From Parcubacteria group bacterium GW2011_GWC2_42_12 (GTDB lineage: Bacteria > Patescibacteriota > Patescibacteriia > Patescibacteriales > GWC2-42-12), in NCBI GenBank assembly GCA_000997945.1, contig LCCP01000007.1, forward strand, positions 1 through 51,485: a stretch of DNA of 51,485 nt, in the 5' to 3' direction. Below the pieces are notes generated by a model. That model was given only the letters and a program-made list of their open reading frames with translations. It was not told the origin of the DNA and ran no database searches. The position numbers were made by a program, and so were the translations under genes. This document shows positions 44,077 to 51,485 of this stretch, piece by piece; the stretch's first letter is position 1; each line of letters begins with the position of its first letter.

Positions 44077-44706
44077 ATGAATAAAAGACAAAAAATTTTA
44101 GCTGTTTTTGGAGGAGCTCTGGCGGAAGATAAGCACGGCCACTGGCATACTACATTTTACGAAATTGGAGATAATTTTGGTATTTGCGGCGGCGGGTTAA
44201 GGGTTAAGGCCGCCGGTTATTTATATAAGGATAAACAGTGCCAAGCAGTTATTGCTTCGGGCGGCAAGGGCCAGCTTAAAAAGGTGTTGCCCGGTAAAAT
44301 TACCTTGGCCAGCATAATAAAAGACGAATTAATCAAAGTTGGCATTCCGGCAAAAAATATAATCAAAGAAGAAAGGTCAGGCAATACTTATCAGCAGCTA
44401 AAGGAGTTGCAAAAAATAATAATGGCCAGTAATTTTAAGGATATTATTATAATCTCCAATAGATATCATTTGCCGCGCCTTCGCGCCATGATAAGATACG
44501 CCGGCGATTTGCGGGCGCTTAAGAAAATGTTTGATTTGTCAAGACTTGAAATAAAGTCAGCCGAAGACGTCGTTATAGAATATCAACCAAAAATTTGGAG
44601 CAAGATTATTAATCGAGTTTATAAAAGCAGGGCGATGACGAAAAGAATAAAATTAGAGAATCAAGGAACAGGGCAAATAAAGAGGGGAGTTTATCAATTT
44701 AAATAA
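44077..44706 (+). CDS. YdcF-like (DUF218) protein, second copy
   Basis: 209 residues. ILAVFGGALAEDKHGHW starts the fold, VKAAGYLYKDKQCQAVIASGGKG and IKDELIKVGIPAKNIIKEERSGNTYQQLKELQKI follow, and IIIISNRYHLPRLRAMI ends the DUF218 domain. It resembles the gene at 37903 in order of motifs though sequence identity appears low. It lies between an SpsF and a NeuB gene with 1-7 bp gaps, so it is in a tight operon with them. Function is not established. Confidence 0.75.
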   Translation: MNKRQKILAVFGGALAEDKHGHWHTTFYEIGDNFGICGGGLRVKAAGYLYKDKQCQAVIASGGKGQLKKVLPGKITLASIIKDELIKVGIPAKNIIKEERSGNTYQQLKELQKIIMASNFKDIIIISNRYHLPRLRAMIRYAGDLRALKKMFDLSRLEIKSAEDVVIEYQPKIWSKIINRVYKSRAMTKRIKLENQGTGQIKRGVYQFK

Positions 44707-44707
44707 T

Positions 44708-45769
44708 ATGGAAATTAAAATCGGTCGAAAAAAAATAGGTGAAAATAATTCGGTTTTTATAGTTGCTGAATTAGGTATCAATCATAATGGAAGTGTGGCT
44801 CGAGCCAAAAAAATGATGGTTGCCGCTAAAAAAGCCGGAGTTGACGCCGTTAAGATTCAATCGTTTGTTACTGAAGATTTTGTTGGCGATAAAAGTTTAA
44901 TCTATACCTATAAAAGCCAAGACAAGGAAGTTACAGAATCCCAGTATCTGATGTTTAAGAAGAACGAATTAAATAGAAAAAAACAGAGAGATCTTTTTAC
45001 TTACGCCAAGAAGATTGGTATAATTATTTTTTCCACTCCGCAAGACAATAGTTTTAAAACAGTTGATTATTTGTGCGGTCGAGAAGTAAATATGCCGGCG
45101 ATTAAAGTTCCGTCCGATGATTTGACTAATCTGTCGATGCTCGCTTATGTCGCGCGCAAGCAGAAACCGATAGTTATTTCTACGGGCATGGCTACCCTAA
45201 ATGAAGTAAAAGATGCGGTTAAAACAATAAAAAACCAGGGCAATAATAAAATAATTATTTTAAAATGCACGTCGCTTTATCCGACTCCGCCCAAAGAGGC
45301 AAACCTAGCCCAAATCAAAACTCTGCGAGATATTTTTAAGGGTTGTCTGGTTGGTTTTTCCGATCATACAATAGGATCAACCGCCGCGGTTGCTGCTACT
45401 ATGCTCGGCGCGATCATGATCGAAAAACATTTTACTTTAGATCATAATTTACCTGGTCCGGATCATTGGTTCGCCGCTGATCACGCCGAGTTAACGCAAT
45501 TAGTTAAACAAGTTCGAGAAGCTGAGAAGATGATAGGTAGGCCTGATTTAGTTTTATCTAAGGCCGAAGGTAAGATAAAAGCCATTGCTCGTCGTAGTCT
45601 TGTAGCGGCCAGGCAGATAAAAAGAGGGCAGAGGATAGGTGTTTGCGACCTTGAGTGTAAGCGGCCGGGCACGGGATTACCGCCAAAGTATCTACCAAAA
45701 GTAATTGGCAGAATCGCCCGCCACGATTACCGCCCAGGATATATTTTCACTAATAATGATTTAAAATAA
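44708..45769 (+). CDS. neuB: NeuB-family nonulosonic acid synthase, second copy
   Basis: 353 residues. VAELGINHNGSVARAKKMMVAAKKAGVDAVKIQSF, IIFSTPQDNSFKTVDYL, AIKVPSDDLTNLSML, PIVISTGMATL, LKCTSLYPTPPKEANL, FSDHTIGSTAAVAATMLGAIMIEKHFTLD and GPDHWFAAD give the full sialic-acid-synthase pattern. The C-terminal RRSLVAARQIKRGQRIGVCDLECKRPGTGLPP is the SAF domain. It makes a nine-carbon keto acid from PEP and a hexosamine. The barrel motifs are closer to classical NeuB than those of the copy at 36817. It is followed 1 bp later by an acetyltransferase-like gene. Confidence 0.92.
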   Translation: MEIKIGRKKIGENNSVFIVAELGINHNGSVARAKKMMVAAKKAGVDAVKIQSFVTEDFVGDKSLIYTYKSQDKEVTESQYLMFKKNELNRKKQRDLFTYAKKIGIIIFSTPQDNSFKTVDYLCGREVNMPAIKVPSDDLTNLSMLAYVARKQKPIVISTGMATLNEVKDAVKTIKNQGNNKIIILKCTSLYPTPPKEANLAQIKTLRDIFKGCLVGFSDHTIGSTAAVAATMLGAIMIEKHFTLDHNLPGPDHWFAADHAELTQLVKQVREAEKMIGRPDLVLSKAEGKIKAIARRSLVAARQIKRGQRIGVCDLECKRPGTGLPPKYLPKVIGRIARHDYRPGYIFTNNDLK

Positions 45770-45770
45770 T

Positions 45771-46232
45771 ATGGACAAAAAAATAAATATTTCCGAGTTA
45801 ATCAAAATGCCTGACAATCCGTTTCACCCTTTAGTTTATATCGGTGGCACGCCAAAATTCGGAAAAAATGTTTATATCGGTCTTCTCTCCGAAGTCACTG
45901 CCAAAGGTTCGTCGGTTGAAATCGGTGACGACTGCGATATTGCTTCTTTCGTCAGTATTAATGTGGCCGATTCGCACAATCGGACTATCGGCTTGGCGGA
46001 AGAAATCGAGCGCAAAGAAATAGTTATTGAAAATAATGTTTTTATTGGTTCGCATTGTTTCATCGGCGGCGGTGTAGAGATCGGCCATCACAGCGTCGTG
46101 GCCGCTGGTACGATTATTACTAAGCCATGTAAGATTCCGCCTTATTCGTTGATTGTCGGCAACCCCTTTGTCGTTAAAGCAGGCTGTTATAAAAAAGCCG
46201 CTCAAAAGGCGCGACAAAAATTTTGTAACTAA
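45771..46232 (+). CDS. Hexapeptide-repeat acyltransferase (left-handed beta-helix)
   Basis: 153 residues with regularly spaced hexapeptide repeats: KFGKNVYIGLLSEVTAKG, VEIGDDCDIASFVSI, IVIENNVFIGSHCFIGGGVEIGHHSVVAAGTIITK and IPPYSLIVGNPFVVKAG. This LbH fold forms trimeric O- or N-acetyltransferases; the loop ADSHNRTI probably supplies the catalytic His. In nonulosonate clusters they acetylate amino groups or hydroxyls of the acid. It starts one base after the neuB stop and precedes a B12-type radical SAM gene. Confidence 0.85.
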   Translation: MDKKINISELIKMPDNPFHPLVYIGGTPKFGKNVYIGLLSEVTAKGSSVEIGDDCDIASFVSINVADSHNRTIGLAEEIERKEIVIENNVFIGSHCFIGGGVEIGHHSVVAAGTIITKPCKIPPYSLIVGNPFVVKAGCYKKAAQKARQKFCN

Positions 46233-46237
46233 AATTT

Positions 46238-47560
46238 ATGTCTAAGATAGATATTCTATTAGCTTACCCTAAAACCACCAGAGACTCTCCGGTGAAACTT
46301 TTACCGTTGTCAATTTTATTTCCTGGCGCGATGTTTGAAAAACAGGGCCTGAAAGTTGAATATTTTGATGAACGGTTTGATTCTGAAGAGATGCTGGTTG
46401 ATTTAGTAAAACGGTCAAAAGAAATCGGCGTCAGCGCTTTTACCGGCTATCAAACCGGCCAGGCGGCAAGAATTCTTAAATTGGCCAAAAAAGTTAACCC
46501 AGAGATAATCGCTGGCGTAGGCGGTCATCATGCCCGTTTATTGCCGGAAGAGGTTTTAGCCGAGCCATTCGTTGATAAAGTTTGGACCAACAGAGTTTAT
46601 GGCGAAGATCTTTTTCCTTATAATCAGCGTACCAAGGTTCATTTCGAACGGACAGATATGCAATATTTTACTTCTCGAGGATGTCCTTTTGGTTGCAGAT
46701 TTTGTGCTTTAAGTTCTCCCTGGGAACCAAAAAATATAAAAGACTTGGATCGAGAGTTAAAAATTATTCATCAGGATATTGGTTTTAAGGAAATATCTTT
46801 TTCCGATCCGAACATTGCGCATGGTGTTTATAAAGAAAGCGGCAAAATTATGAAATTGGATCGCGTGGAGAGAATTAGGCAGATAGGTAAGATCATGAGA
46901 GATATTGAGGTAAAATGGGATAGTAATATTCGCGCTAATTATATTACTGCGGAGCTGGTCGAGACCCTGGCTGAAGCCAATTGTTTTTCCTTAGAAGTCG
47001 GTTGCGAATCGGGCAATGATTTTTTTTTAAAAAATGTCATTAGAAAAGGCGAAGGCATAGCGGAAATAAAAAACGCGGCTAAATTATTTTGCGGTTCTGG
47101 CATATCAGTGATGTATAGTTTTATGGCGCATATGCCAAGAGAAACCAGGGTGATGCTTAATGACACTTTGGACATGATTGATTGGCTGGTTGATAATGAT
47201 CCCAACGCTCGAGTTTCTATTTTTAATTACGCGCCCTATCCGGGCACGCCCATGTATCAAGACGCGGTTGACGGCGTAGAGGGTTATCCGAAATTTATCC
47301 CGCCGACGACGATGGAAGACTGGGGCAATCTCGGTTTAATGATATCGCCGCTTTATTGGATTACTGGTTTGTGTTTCCGCCAGGATAATTCGCGCAAAAA
47401 TTTTCCCGGAGAAGATTGGCAACTGATCGAGCCATATATTAAATTGGCTCAGAAAAAATGGCGAGAGCGAGAAATCGATGATTTTCCCACTAAAGAAGTA
47501 GAAACACTGATTGCTCGGCAGGTGGAAAAACATAGAAATGACATAAAATCAATTAACTAG
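46238..47560 (+). CDS. B12-binding-domain radical SAM protein
   Basis: 440 residues. The cobalamin domain (about 1-130) includes LLPLSILFPGAMFEKQGLKVEYFDERF, IGVSAFTGYQTGQAARILKLAKKVNP and GVGGHHARLLPEEVLAEP. The radical SAM cysteines are C149, C153 and C156 in RGCPFGCRFC, followed by ISFSDPNIAHG and VGCESGNDFFL. The N-terminal domain is shorter than in the copy at 11137, and linker residues are unusual (TNRVYGEDLFPYNQRTK). It sits between the acetyltransferase and an SDR, so it may modify the nonulosonate or its attached glycan. Function unknown. Confidence 0.88.
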   Translation: MSKIDILLAYPKTTRDSPVKLLPLSILFPGAMFEKQGLKVEYFDERFDSEEMLVDLVKRSKEIGVSAFTGYQTGQAARILKLAKKVNPEIIAGVGGHHARLLPEEVLAEPFVDKVWTNRVYGEDLFPYNQRTKVHFERTDMQYFTSRGCPFGCRFCALSSPWEPKNIKDLDRELKIIHQDIGFKEISFSDPNIAHGVYKESGKIMKLDRVERIRQIGKIMRDIEVKWDSNIRANYITAELVETLAEANCFSLEVGCESGNDFFLKNVIRKGEGIAEIKNAAKLFCGSGISVMYSFMAHMPRETRVMLNDTLDMIDWLVDNDPNARVSIFNYAPYPGTPMYQDAVDGVEGYPKFIPPTTMEDWGNLGLMISPLYWITGLCFRQDNSRKNFPGEDWQLIEPYIKLAQKKWREREIDDFPTKEVETLIARQVEKHRNDIKSIN

Positions 47561-47562
47561 CG

Positions 47563-48492
47563 ATGAATATGAAAAAAAATATATTAGTTGCCGGCGGCGC
47601 CGGTTTCATCGGTTCTTATTTAGTGGATAAATTAATCGCTTTAGGAAACGAGGTTATAATAGTTGATAATTTAAGCACGGGTAAGAGAGAAAATCTTAAT
47701 TCAGCGGCCAGATTTTATGAATTGGACATAAGAGATAAAGAAAATTTGAGAAAGGTGTTTGTAAAACATAAGATTGATTATGTTATAGATGAAGCCGCTA
47801 TCATCAATCTTAACGTCATGCTTGAGGATGTGATTGAAGATGTTGGCGTTAGCGTTTTAGGCGTAATCAATTTATTAAAATGTTGTGTTGAATTTAAGGT
47901 AAAAAAATTTATTTATGCTTCTTCGGTAGCGGTGTATGGTCGGCCAGAGAAATTACCGGCCAGAGAAACTGATGAATTGGCGCCGATCTATTCTTATGGC
48001 ATAGCGAAAAAATGCGCCGAAGATTATATTAAGTATTTTTTCGAATATCACGGTTTGAATTATACGATACTGCGTTATGCTAATGTTTACGGCCCGCGTC
48101 AAACCATCCGTGGCACGGTTGGCCTAATAACGATTTTTGCCGATCGTATTATGAAGGGTCAGCCATTAATAGTTTACGGCCAAGGGGTTGAAACTAGAGA
48201 TTATATTTATGTTGATGATGCCGCGGACATAACTTTGAAGATGTTAAAAATCGGCGACAGGGAAATTTTTAATGTCGGTTGCGGTCGCGGTATTACGGTT
48301 AATGAGGTTTTTGACTGTTTTAGCGAGGCGGCCGAGTTTCCCTTAAAAAGAGAGAACAAGCCGCTTCGAGGAGGAGAAATCGGCAATTTTTATTCCGACA
48401 ATACTAAATTGGTAAATCGTTTTAAAATAACACCCAAGATTTCAATTAAAAAGGGGGTAAAGAAAACTTTGGCTTATTATAAAAATTTATGA
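47563..48492 (+). CDS. NAD-dependent epimerase/dehydratase (extended SDR)
   Basis: 309 residues. KNILVAGGAGFIGSYLVDKLIALGNEVIIVDNLSTG is a classical GalE-like start, FIYASSVAVYG supplies the catalytic Ser, and YSYGIAKKCAEDYI the YxxxK pair. ANVYGPRQTIRGTVGLITIFADRIMKGQPLIVYGQG and the VDDAADI motif fit UDP-hexose 4-epimerases. Probably an NDP-sugar 4-epimerase. It overlaps the downstream WbqC gene by 4 nt, so the two are translated together, as an SDR and WbqC pair also at 20664/21414. Confidence 0.9.
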   Translation: MNMKKNILVAGGAGFIGSYLVDKLIALGNEVIIVDNLSTGKRENLNSAARFYELDIRDKENLRKVFVKHKIDYVIDEAAIINLNVMLEDVIEDVGVSVLGVINLLKCCVEFKVKKFIYASSVAVYGRPEKLPARETDELAPIYSYGIAKKCAEDYIKYFFEYHGLNYTILRYANVYGPRQTIRGTVGLITIFADRIMKGQPLIVYGQGVETRDYIYVDDAADITLKMLKIGDREIFNVGCGRGITVNEVFDCFSEAAEFPLKRENKPLRGGEIGNFYSDNTKLVNRFKITPKISIKKGVKKTLAYYKNL

Positions 48493-49202
48493 TATTAACG
48501 GCGCATCAACCAGTTTATTTACCTTGGCTTGGTTTATTCCATAAAATAGCGTTGAGCGACGCTTTTTGCTATTTTAATGATGTTCAATACCAGGTTAAGG
48601 ATTATAATAGCCGCAATAAAATTAAAACCGCTAATGGTGCGATTTGGCTGACGGTTCCGGTTTTGACAAAAGGTTATCGGGAAAAGAAAATTAAAGAAAT
48701 TGAGATTAATAATTCAATTGATTGGCGTAAAAAACATTGGAAATCAATTTATTTAAATTATAAGAAAGCTCCGTATTTTAATAAATACGCAAATTTTTTG
48801 GAGGAAACTTATAAAAGAGAATGGCGGTACCTGGTCGATCTCAATGAAGAAATGCTAAAATGGTTTTTAGAGCAGCTGGGAATTAAAGTTGATTATTTTA
48901 AGGCCTCGGAATTAAATTTTCAGAGCTATAAATCCGAATTGGTGCTAGACATGTGCAAAAAATTGAGAGCCGATAGCTATATTTTTGGAGCTTTGGGCAA
49001 AGATTATGCCCAAGAAGAAAATTTTGTAAAAAATGGCGTAAAAATTTATTTTCAGGATTATAAGCATCCGATTTATCCGCAACTTTATGGAGAATTTATG
49101 CCATACATGAGCATTATAGATTTATTGTTTAATTGCGGAGAAAACAGCTTGGCAATTTTAATGTCAGGCAATATTACAAGACAAAATTTAGATTTTAATT
49201 GA
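48489..49202 (+). CDS. WbqC-family protein, second copy
   Basis: 237 residues. ILTAHQPVYLPWLGLFHKIALSDAFCYFNDVQYQVKDYNSRNKIKTANGAIWLTVPVLTKG is the WbqC family start; the C-terminal part FMPYMSIIDLLFNCGENSLAIL matches the copy at 20664 (FIPNLSIIDLLFSLG). The family recurs in surface-glycan loci but its reaction is unknown. The ATGA overlap with the upstream epimerase and the short gap to the deacetylase place all three in one translational unit. Confidence 0.88.
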   Translation: MILTAHQPVYLPWLGLFHKIALSDAFCYFNDVQYQVKDYNSRNKIKTANGAIWLTVPVLTKGYREKKIKEIEINNSIDWRKKHWKSIYLNYKKAPYFNKYANFLEETYKREWRYLVDLNEEMLKWFLEQLGIKVDYFKASELNFQSYKSELVLDMCKKLRADSYIFGALGKDYAQEENFVKNGVKIYFQDYKHPIYPQLYGEFMPYMSIIDLLFNCGENSLAILMSGNITRQNLDFN

Positions 49203-49207
49203 AAATT

Positions 49208-49879
49208 ATGAACAAAATTTTAGTAGTTGCCGCCCATCCTGACGATGAAGTTGTTGGTGTCGGCGGTACAATCTTAAAACACATTGGCGTTGGCGACCGG
49301 GTTAGTATTTTGCTTTTAGGCGATGGTGTAACTTCCCGGGGCGCTAGCGTCACTGACATTAAAAAGAGAAGAGATCAGGCAAAACAAGCAGCCAGAGTAT
49401 TAGGCGTCGAAAAAGTTATAGTAGAGGCTTTGCCGGACAATAAGTTTGATTCCGTGCCGCTACTTGATATTGTAAAGAAAGTGGAGAAAGTTATTTATAT
49501 CATTAAGCCAAATATAGTTTATACGCATTTTGGCGACGATTTAAATATTGACCATCGCTTGACTTTCCAGGCGGTTTTAACCGTTTGCCGGCCGCAGCCG
49601 AAATTCTTTGTTAAGAAAATTTTAGCTTTTGAGACCTTGTCATCAACCGAGTGGCAGGTGAAAAAGAAAAATAAGCTTTTTTGCCCCAGTGAATATAATG
49701 ACATTGGCAAATTTATTAATAAAAAAATTAAGGCCATGGAAATTTACAGCGATGAATTAAAGAAATATCCTCATCCCAGGTCAAAAGAGGGTATTAGAAT
49801 TTTAGCTCAATATCGCGGACTGGAAGTCGGTTATAAATACGCCGAGGCTTTTCAGGTAATCAGACAGTTGAAAGATTAA
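49208..49879 (+). CDS. PIG-L/LmbE-family deacetylase
   Basis: 223 residues from the ATG at 49208; an upstream in-frame TTG at 49199 overlaps the WbqC stop and is unlikely. ILVVAAHPDDEVVGVGGTI carries the zinc ligands and catalytic Asp (H10, D13), DDLNIDHRLTFQAV a further ligand, H116. The family removes N-acetyl groups from GlcNAc-containing lipids, mycothiol precursors and bacillithiol intermediates. In this block it could deacetylate an amino sugar or nonulosonate before formylation or other acylation. Cytosolic; no signal peptide. Confidence 0.9.
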   Translation: MNKILVVAAHPDDEVVGVGGTILKHIGVGDRVSILLLGDGVTSRGASVTDIKKRRDQAKQAARVLGVEKVIVEALPDNKFDSVPLLDIVKKVEKVIYIIKPNIVYTHFGDDLNIDHRLTFQAVLTVCRPQPKFFVKKILAFETLSSTEWQVKKKNKLFCPSEYNDIGKFINKKIKAMEIYSDELKKYPHPRSKEGIRILAQYRGLEVGYKYAEAFQVIRQLKD

Positions 49880-49892
49880 TAATAATTTTAAT

Positions 49893-51422
49893 ATGATAGA
49901 AAAGAAAGACTTAAAAGGCAGAAGAATTTTAATTTTTCAGCAGCGGGGCTGGGGGGTTACTATTGGGCATTTTTTGGCGACCAAACTGCAAGCCGAAGGG
50001 TGTAAGCTGGCGGCCTTAACATTTAAAAAAAGTCTCCATGAGTATGTGTTAAGCCAAGCTGAAGTCAAATATGAGTTGATCATCAACGACGATGAAATTA
50101 TGGAAAACCCTAAAGCATATTTGGCAGCAGACGATTATTCGTTAAAAGCTATCTGCGAAGACCTGGGGGTTGATTCTATTTGGCCGATTGTTATGTCTCT
50201 AAGAAATCATGTTTATTCATATAAAGATGAATTTTATTACAGCTATAAGCAGAATGTGCCTGATGAAGAAATTATCGATTACATTAAAGCGGTCTATAAA
50301 TATATTAAAGAGATATTTCATAAATTTAATCCGGAAATAATAATCGCGCCGAATTTTGTGGCTTTGCCGCATATTATGTTGAATCTTTACGCGCAAAAAA
50401 GGGGAGTGATTATGACCACGGTTACCGACTGTAAAATAAAAAATTATTGTATTTTTACTCATGATTACAATGAGAGCAGCGGTCCTTTTTACGACCGAGT
50501 GGACGCGCTCAATAACGGTTTGGCGGAAACGGCCAATCGCGAGAGAGCCAGAATCTACATTAAGGATTTCAGGCAAATTTTTAAAAGGCCGGTTTATGCC
50601 GAAATTTACGAATTAGATAATAAAAGAACTATTAAAGGGAAAATAAGGCATACGCTGTCGCCTTATTATCAAATTTTTATTTGGTATTTTAGAAGATCGA
50701 TTAATCACATGAAAAATATTGGTATAACCGTTGATTATCGGCCGCCGAAAATTATTCTTCGGGATCATTATTGTCAGGAGCGATATAAAAAAATTGCTAA
50801 TAATTTAAATTATTACTCCTTCGCTAAAGTTAATAAATTTGTCTATTTTCCTTGGCAGTATCAGCCGGAAGTGGCAACCGATGTTATTGCCCCTTACTTC
50901 ATTAATCAAATAGAAGTCGCCAGGCAAGTTGCCATGTCCCTGCCCGATGATTATACTTTAGTGGTGAAGGATCATCCGGCCATGCTAGGTTTTCGTTCGC
51001 CCGCTAACCTTGAGAGAATGGCTAGGACGGTTAATGTTAAATTAATTGATTATCGAATCTCTAGCGAGCAGGTTTTAAAAAGAGCCAGCCTGGTTATAAG
51101 CCATAATAGCACTACCTTAGCCGAAGCCGCGTTTTATAACAAGCCGGCGATACAGTTAGGTAATTTAGGTAAAACCTTAAAATTACCGAATGTTTTTAAA
51201 TATACCGATCTGCCCAACTTATCAAAGAAAATAAAAGAAGTTCTAGGGGTTGATTTAAAGACCGAGGACTACGAACGGAAATTGGAAAATTATGTAGCGG
51301 CGGTTTACGATACGGGATTTGAATTGGATTATTGGGGTATTTGGGAAAGAGGCAAGCAAGGGGATATGGAATATCTTTGGCAGATGTGGTTTAAGTTAAT
51401 TTTTGGGTGCTTAAAAGATTGA
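49893..51422 (+). CDS. Divergent capsule-synthesis-type glycosyltransferase (KpsC/KpsS-like)
   Basis: 509 residues. After an N-terminal half of low similarity (RRILIFQQRGWGVTIGHFLATKLQAEGCKLAALTF), the C-terminal part has FVYFPWQYQPEVATDVIAP, YTLVVKDHPAMLGFRSP, VKLIDYRISSEQVLKRASLVISHNSTTLAEAAFYNKPAIQLG. The same order of motifs (PLHLQPE, VKEHPVQW, TGTAGWEAILRGKPALVFG) is seen in the gene at 34349, so both belong to the KpsC/KpsS or CDP-glycerophosphotransferase-like superfamily. As the far end of the nonulosonate block it may transfer the second CMP-activated acid. The closest family cannot be fixed by eye. Confidence 0.65.
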   Translation: MIEKKDLKGRRILIFQQRGWGVTIGHFLATKLQAEGCKLAALTFKKSLHEYVLSQAEVKYELIINDDEIMENPKAYLAADDYSLKAICEDLGVDSIWPIVMSLRNHVYSYKDEFYYSYKQNVPDEEIIDYIKAVYKYIKEIFHKFNPEIIIAPNFVALPHIMLNLYAQKRGVIMTTVTDCKIKNYCIFTHDYNESSGPFYDRVDALNNGLAETANRERARIYIKDFRQIFKRPVYAEIYELDNKRTIKGKIRHTLSPYYQIFIWYFRRSINHMKNIGITVDYRPPKIILRDHYCQERYKKIANNLNYYSFAKVNKFVYFPWQYQPEVATDVIAPYFINQIEVARQVAMSLPDDYTLVVKDHPAMLGFRSPANLERMARTVNVKLIDYRISSEQVLKRASLVISHNSTTLAEAAFYNKPAIQLGNLGKTLKLPNVFKYTDLPNLSKKIKEVLGVDLKTEDYERKLENYVAAVYDTGFELDYWGIWERGKQGDMEYLWQMWFKLIFGCLKD

Positions 51423-51452
51423 TATTTTGCCATAACTTAGATAAAATACGGG

Positions 51453-51485
51453 TATAATTTACAATTAAACATAAATCTATGGTTA
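51453..51485 (+). promoter_or_regulatory. Candidate -10 box and start of a following gene
   Basis: TATAAT at 51453-51458 follows the last gene; the best -35 candidate (TTGCCA at 51427) is 20 bp upstream, so the promoter is weak on paper. An ATG at 51479-51481 begins a frame that leaves the window after two codons, and it could be the start of the next gene. Nothing more can be said from this edge. Confidence 0.3.

Noticed and set aside
45831-46217. 128-residue minus-strand frame under the hexapeptide acyltransferase
   Set aside because: The + strand shows clear hexapeptide repeats; the minus frame is a shadow made possible by the repeat codon pattern.

Overview
The window is one continuous, AT-rich bacterial stretch in which every credible gene lies on the + strand. 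Genes are packed with 0-60 bp gaps or short ATGA/TAATG-type overlaps, most starts lack a clear Shine-Dalgarno sequence, and TAA, TAG and TGA all act as stops (no sign of UGA recoding). Together with the gene content (many small surface-glycan enzymes, cobalamin-binding radical SAM proteins, few transporters) this suggests an uncultivated lineage such as Patescibacteria/CPR, Parcubacteria-like. That assignment is an inference; no rRNA or ribosomal protein is present to test it.

Layout. (1) 1-58: tail of an upstream gene with a clamp-binding-like end, then a hairpin. (2) 100-6681: first glycan segment: methyltransferase, GT2, B12-type radical SAM, a MITE-like inverted-repeat element, SDR, a frameshifted second B12-type radical SAM, a strong stem-loop, and a GT39-like membrane glycosyltransferase. 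(3) 6740-10980: small defence-like island: a single-chain restriction-modification enzyme whose last 19 codons are cut off by an in-frame TAA, a stand-alone WYL protein and a NYN-domain nuclease, closed by an intrinsic terminator. (4) 11137-32205: long sugar and glycan block: radical SAM enzymes, GT4 and GT2 transferases, two DegT/DnrJ/EryC1 aminotransferases, methyltransferases, a sugar formyltransferase, WbqC, SDR, a C-methyltransferase, an aldo/keto reductase, FkbM, GDP-mannose 4,6-dehydratase and a cupin. (5) 32242-34334: a consensus sigma70-type promoter placed almost on the start codon of a small HTH protein, followed by an MsbA/PglK-like ABC exporter. (6) 34349-51422: a nonulosonic-acid (sialic/pseudaminic-like) block with two NeuB-family synthases, two SpsF-family cytidylyltransferases, two YdcF-like proteins, a frameshifted PseB, a PseC-like and a class III aminotransferase, and two KpsC/KpsS-like glycosyltransferases at its outer ends.

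How it works together (inference). Sugar nucleotides are made by Gmd, PseB, the SDRs and DegT aminotransferases, and decorated by formyl-, acetyl- and methyltransferases, a deacetylase and radical SAM enzymes. CMP-activated nonulosonates come from NeuB plus SpsF. GT2, GT4, GT39-like and capsule-type transferases would assemble the glycan, and the single ABC exporter is the only transporter seen. No Wzx, Wzy or initiating phosphoglycosyl transferase was recognised.

Most noteworthy: the paralogues in block 6 are arranged in mirror order although all are on one strand; both NeuB genes sit beside a YdcF gene while no PseG-type hydrolase is seen; seven radical SAM genes lie in the glycan region; and three genes are interrupted (two frameshifts with apparent small deletions, one in-frame stop). 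No gap between genes exceeds 300 bp; the longest are 2804-3030 (inverted-repeat element) and 10954-11136 (terminator, then AT-rich leader).
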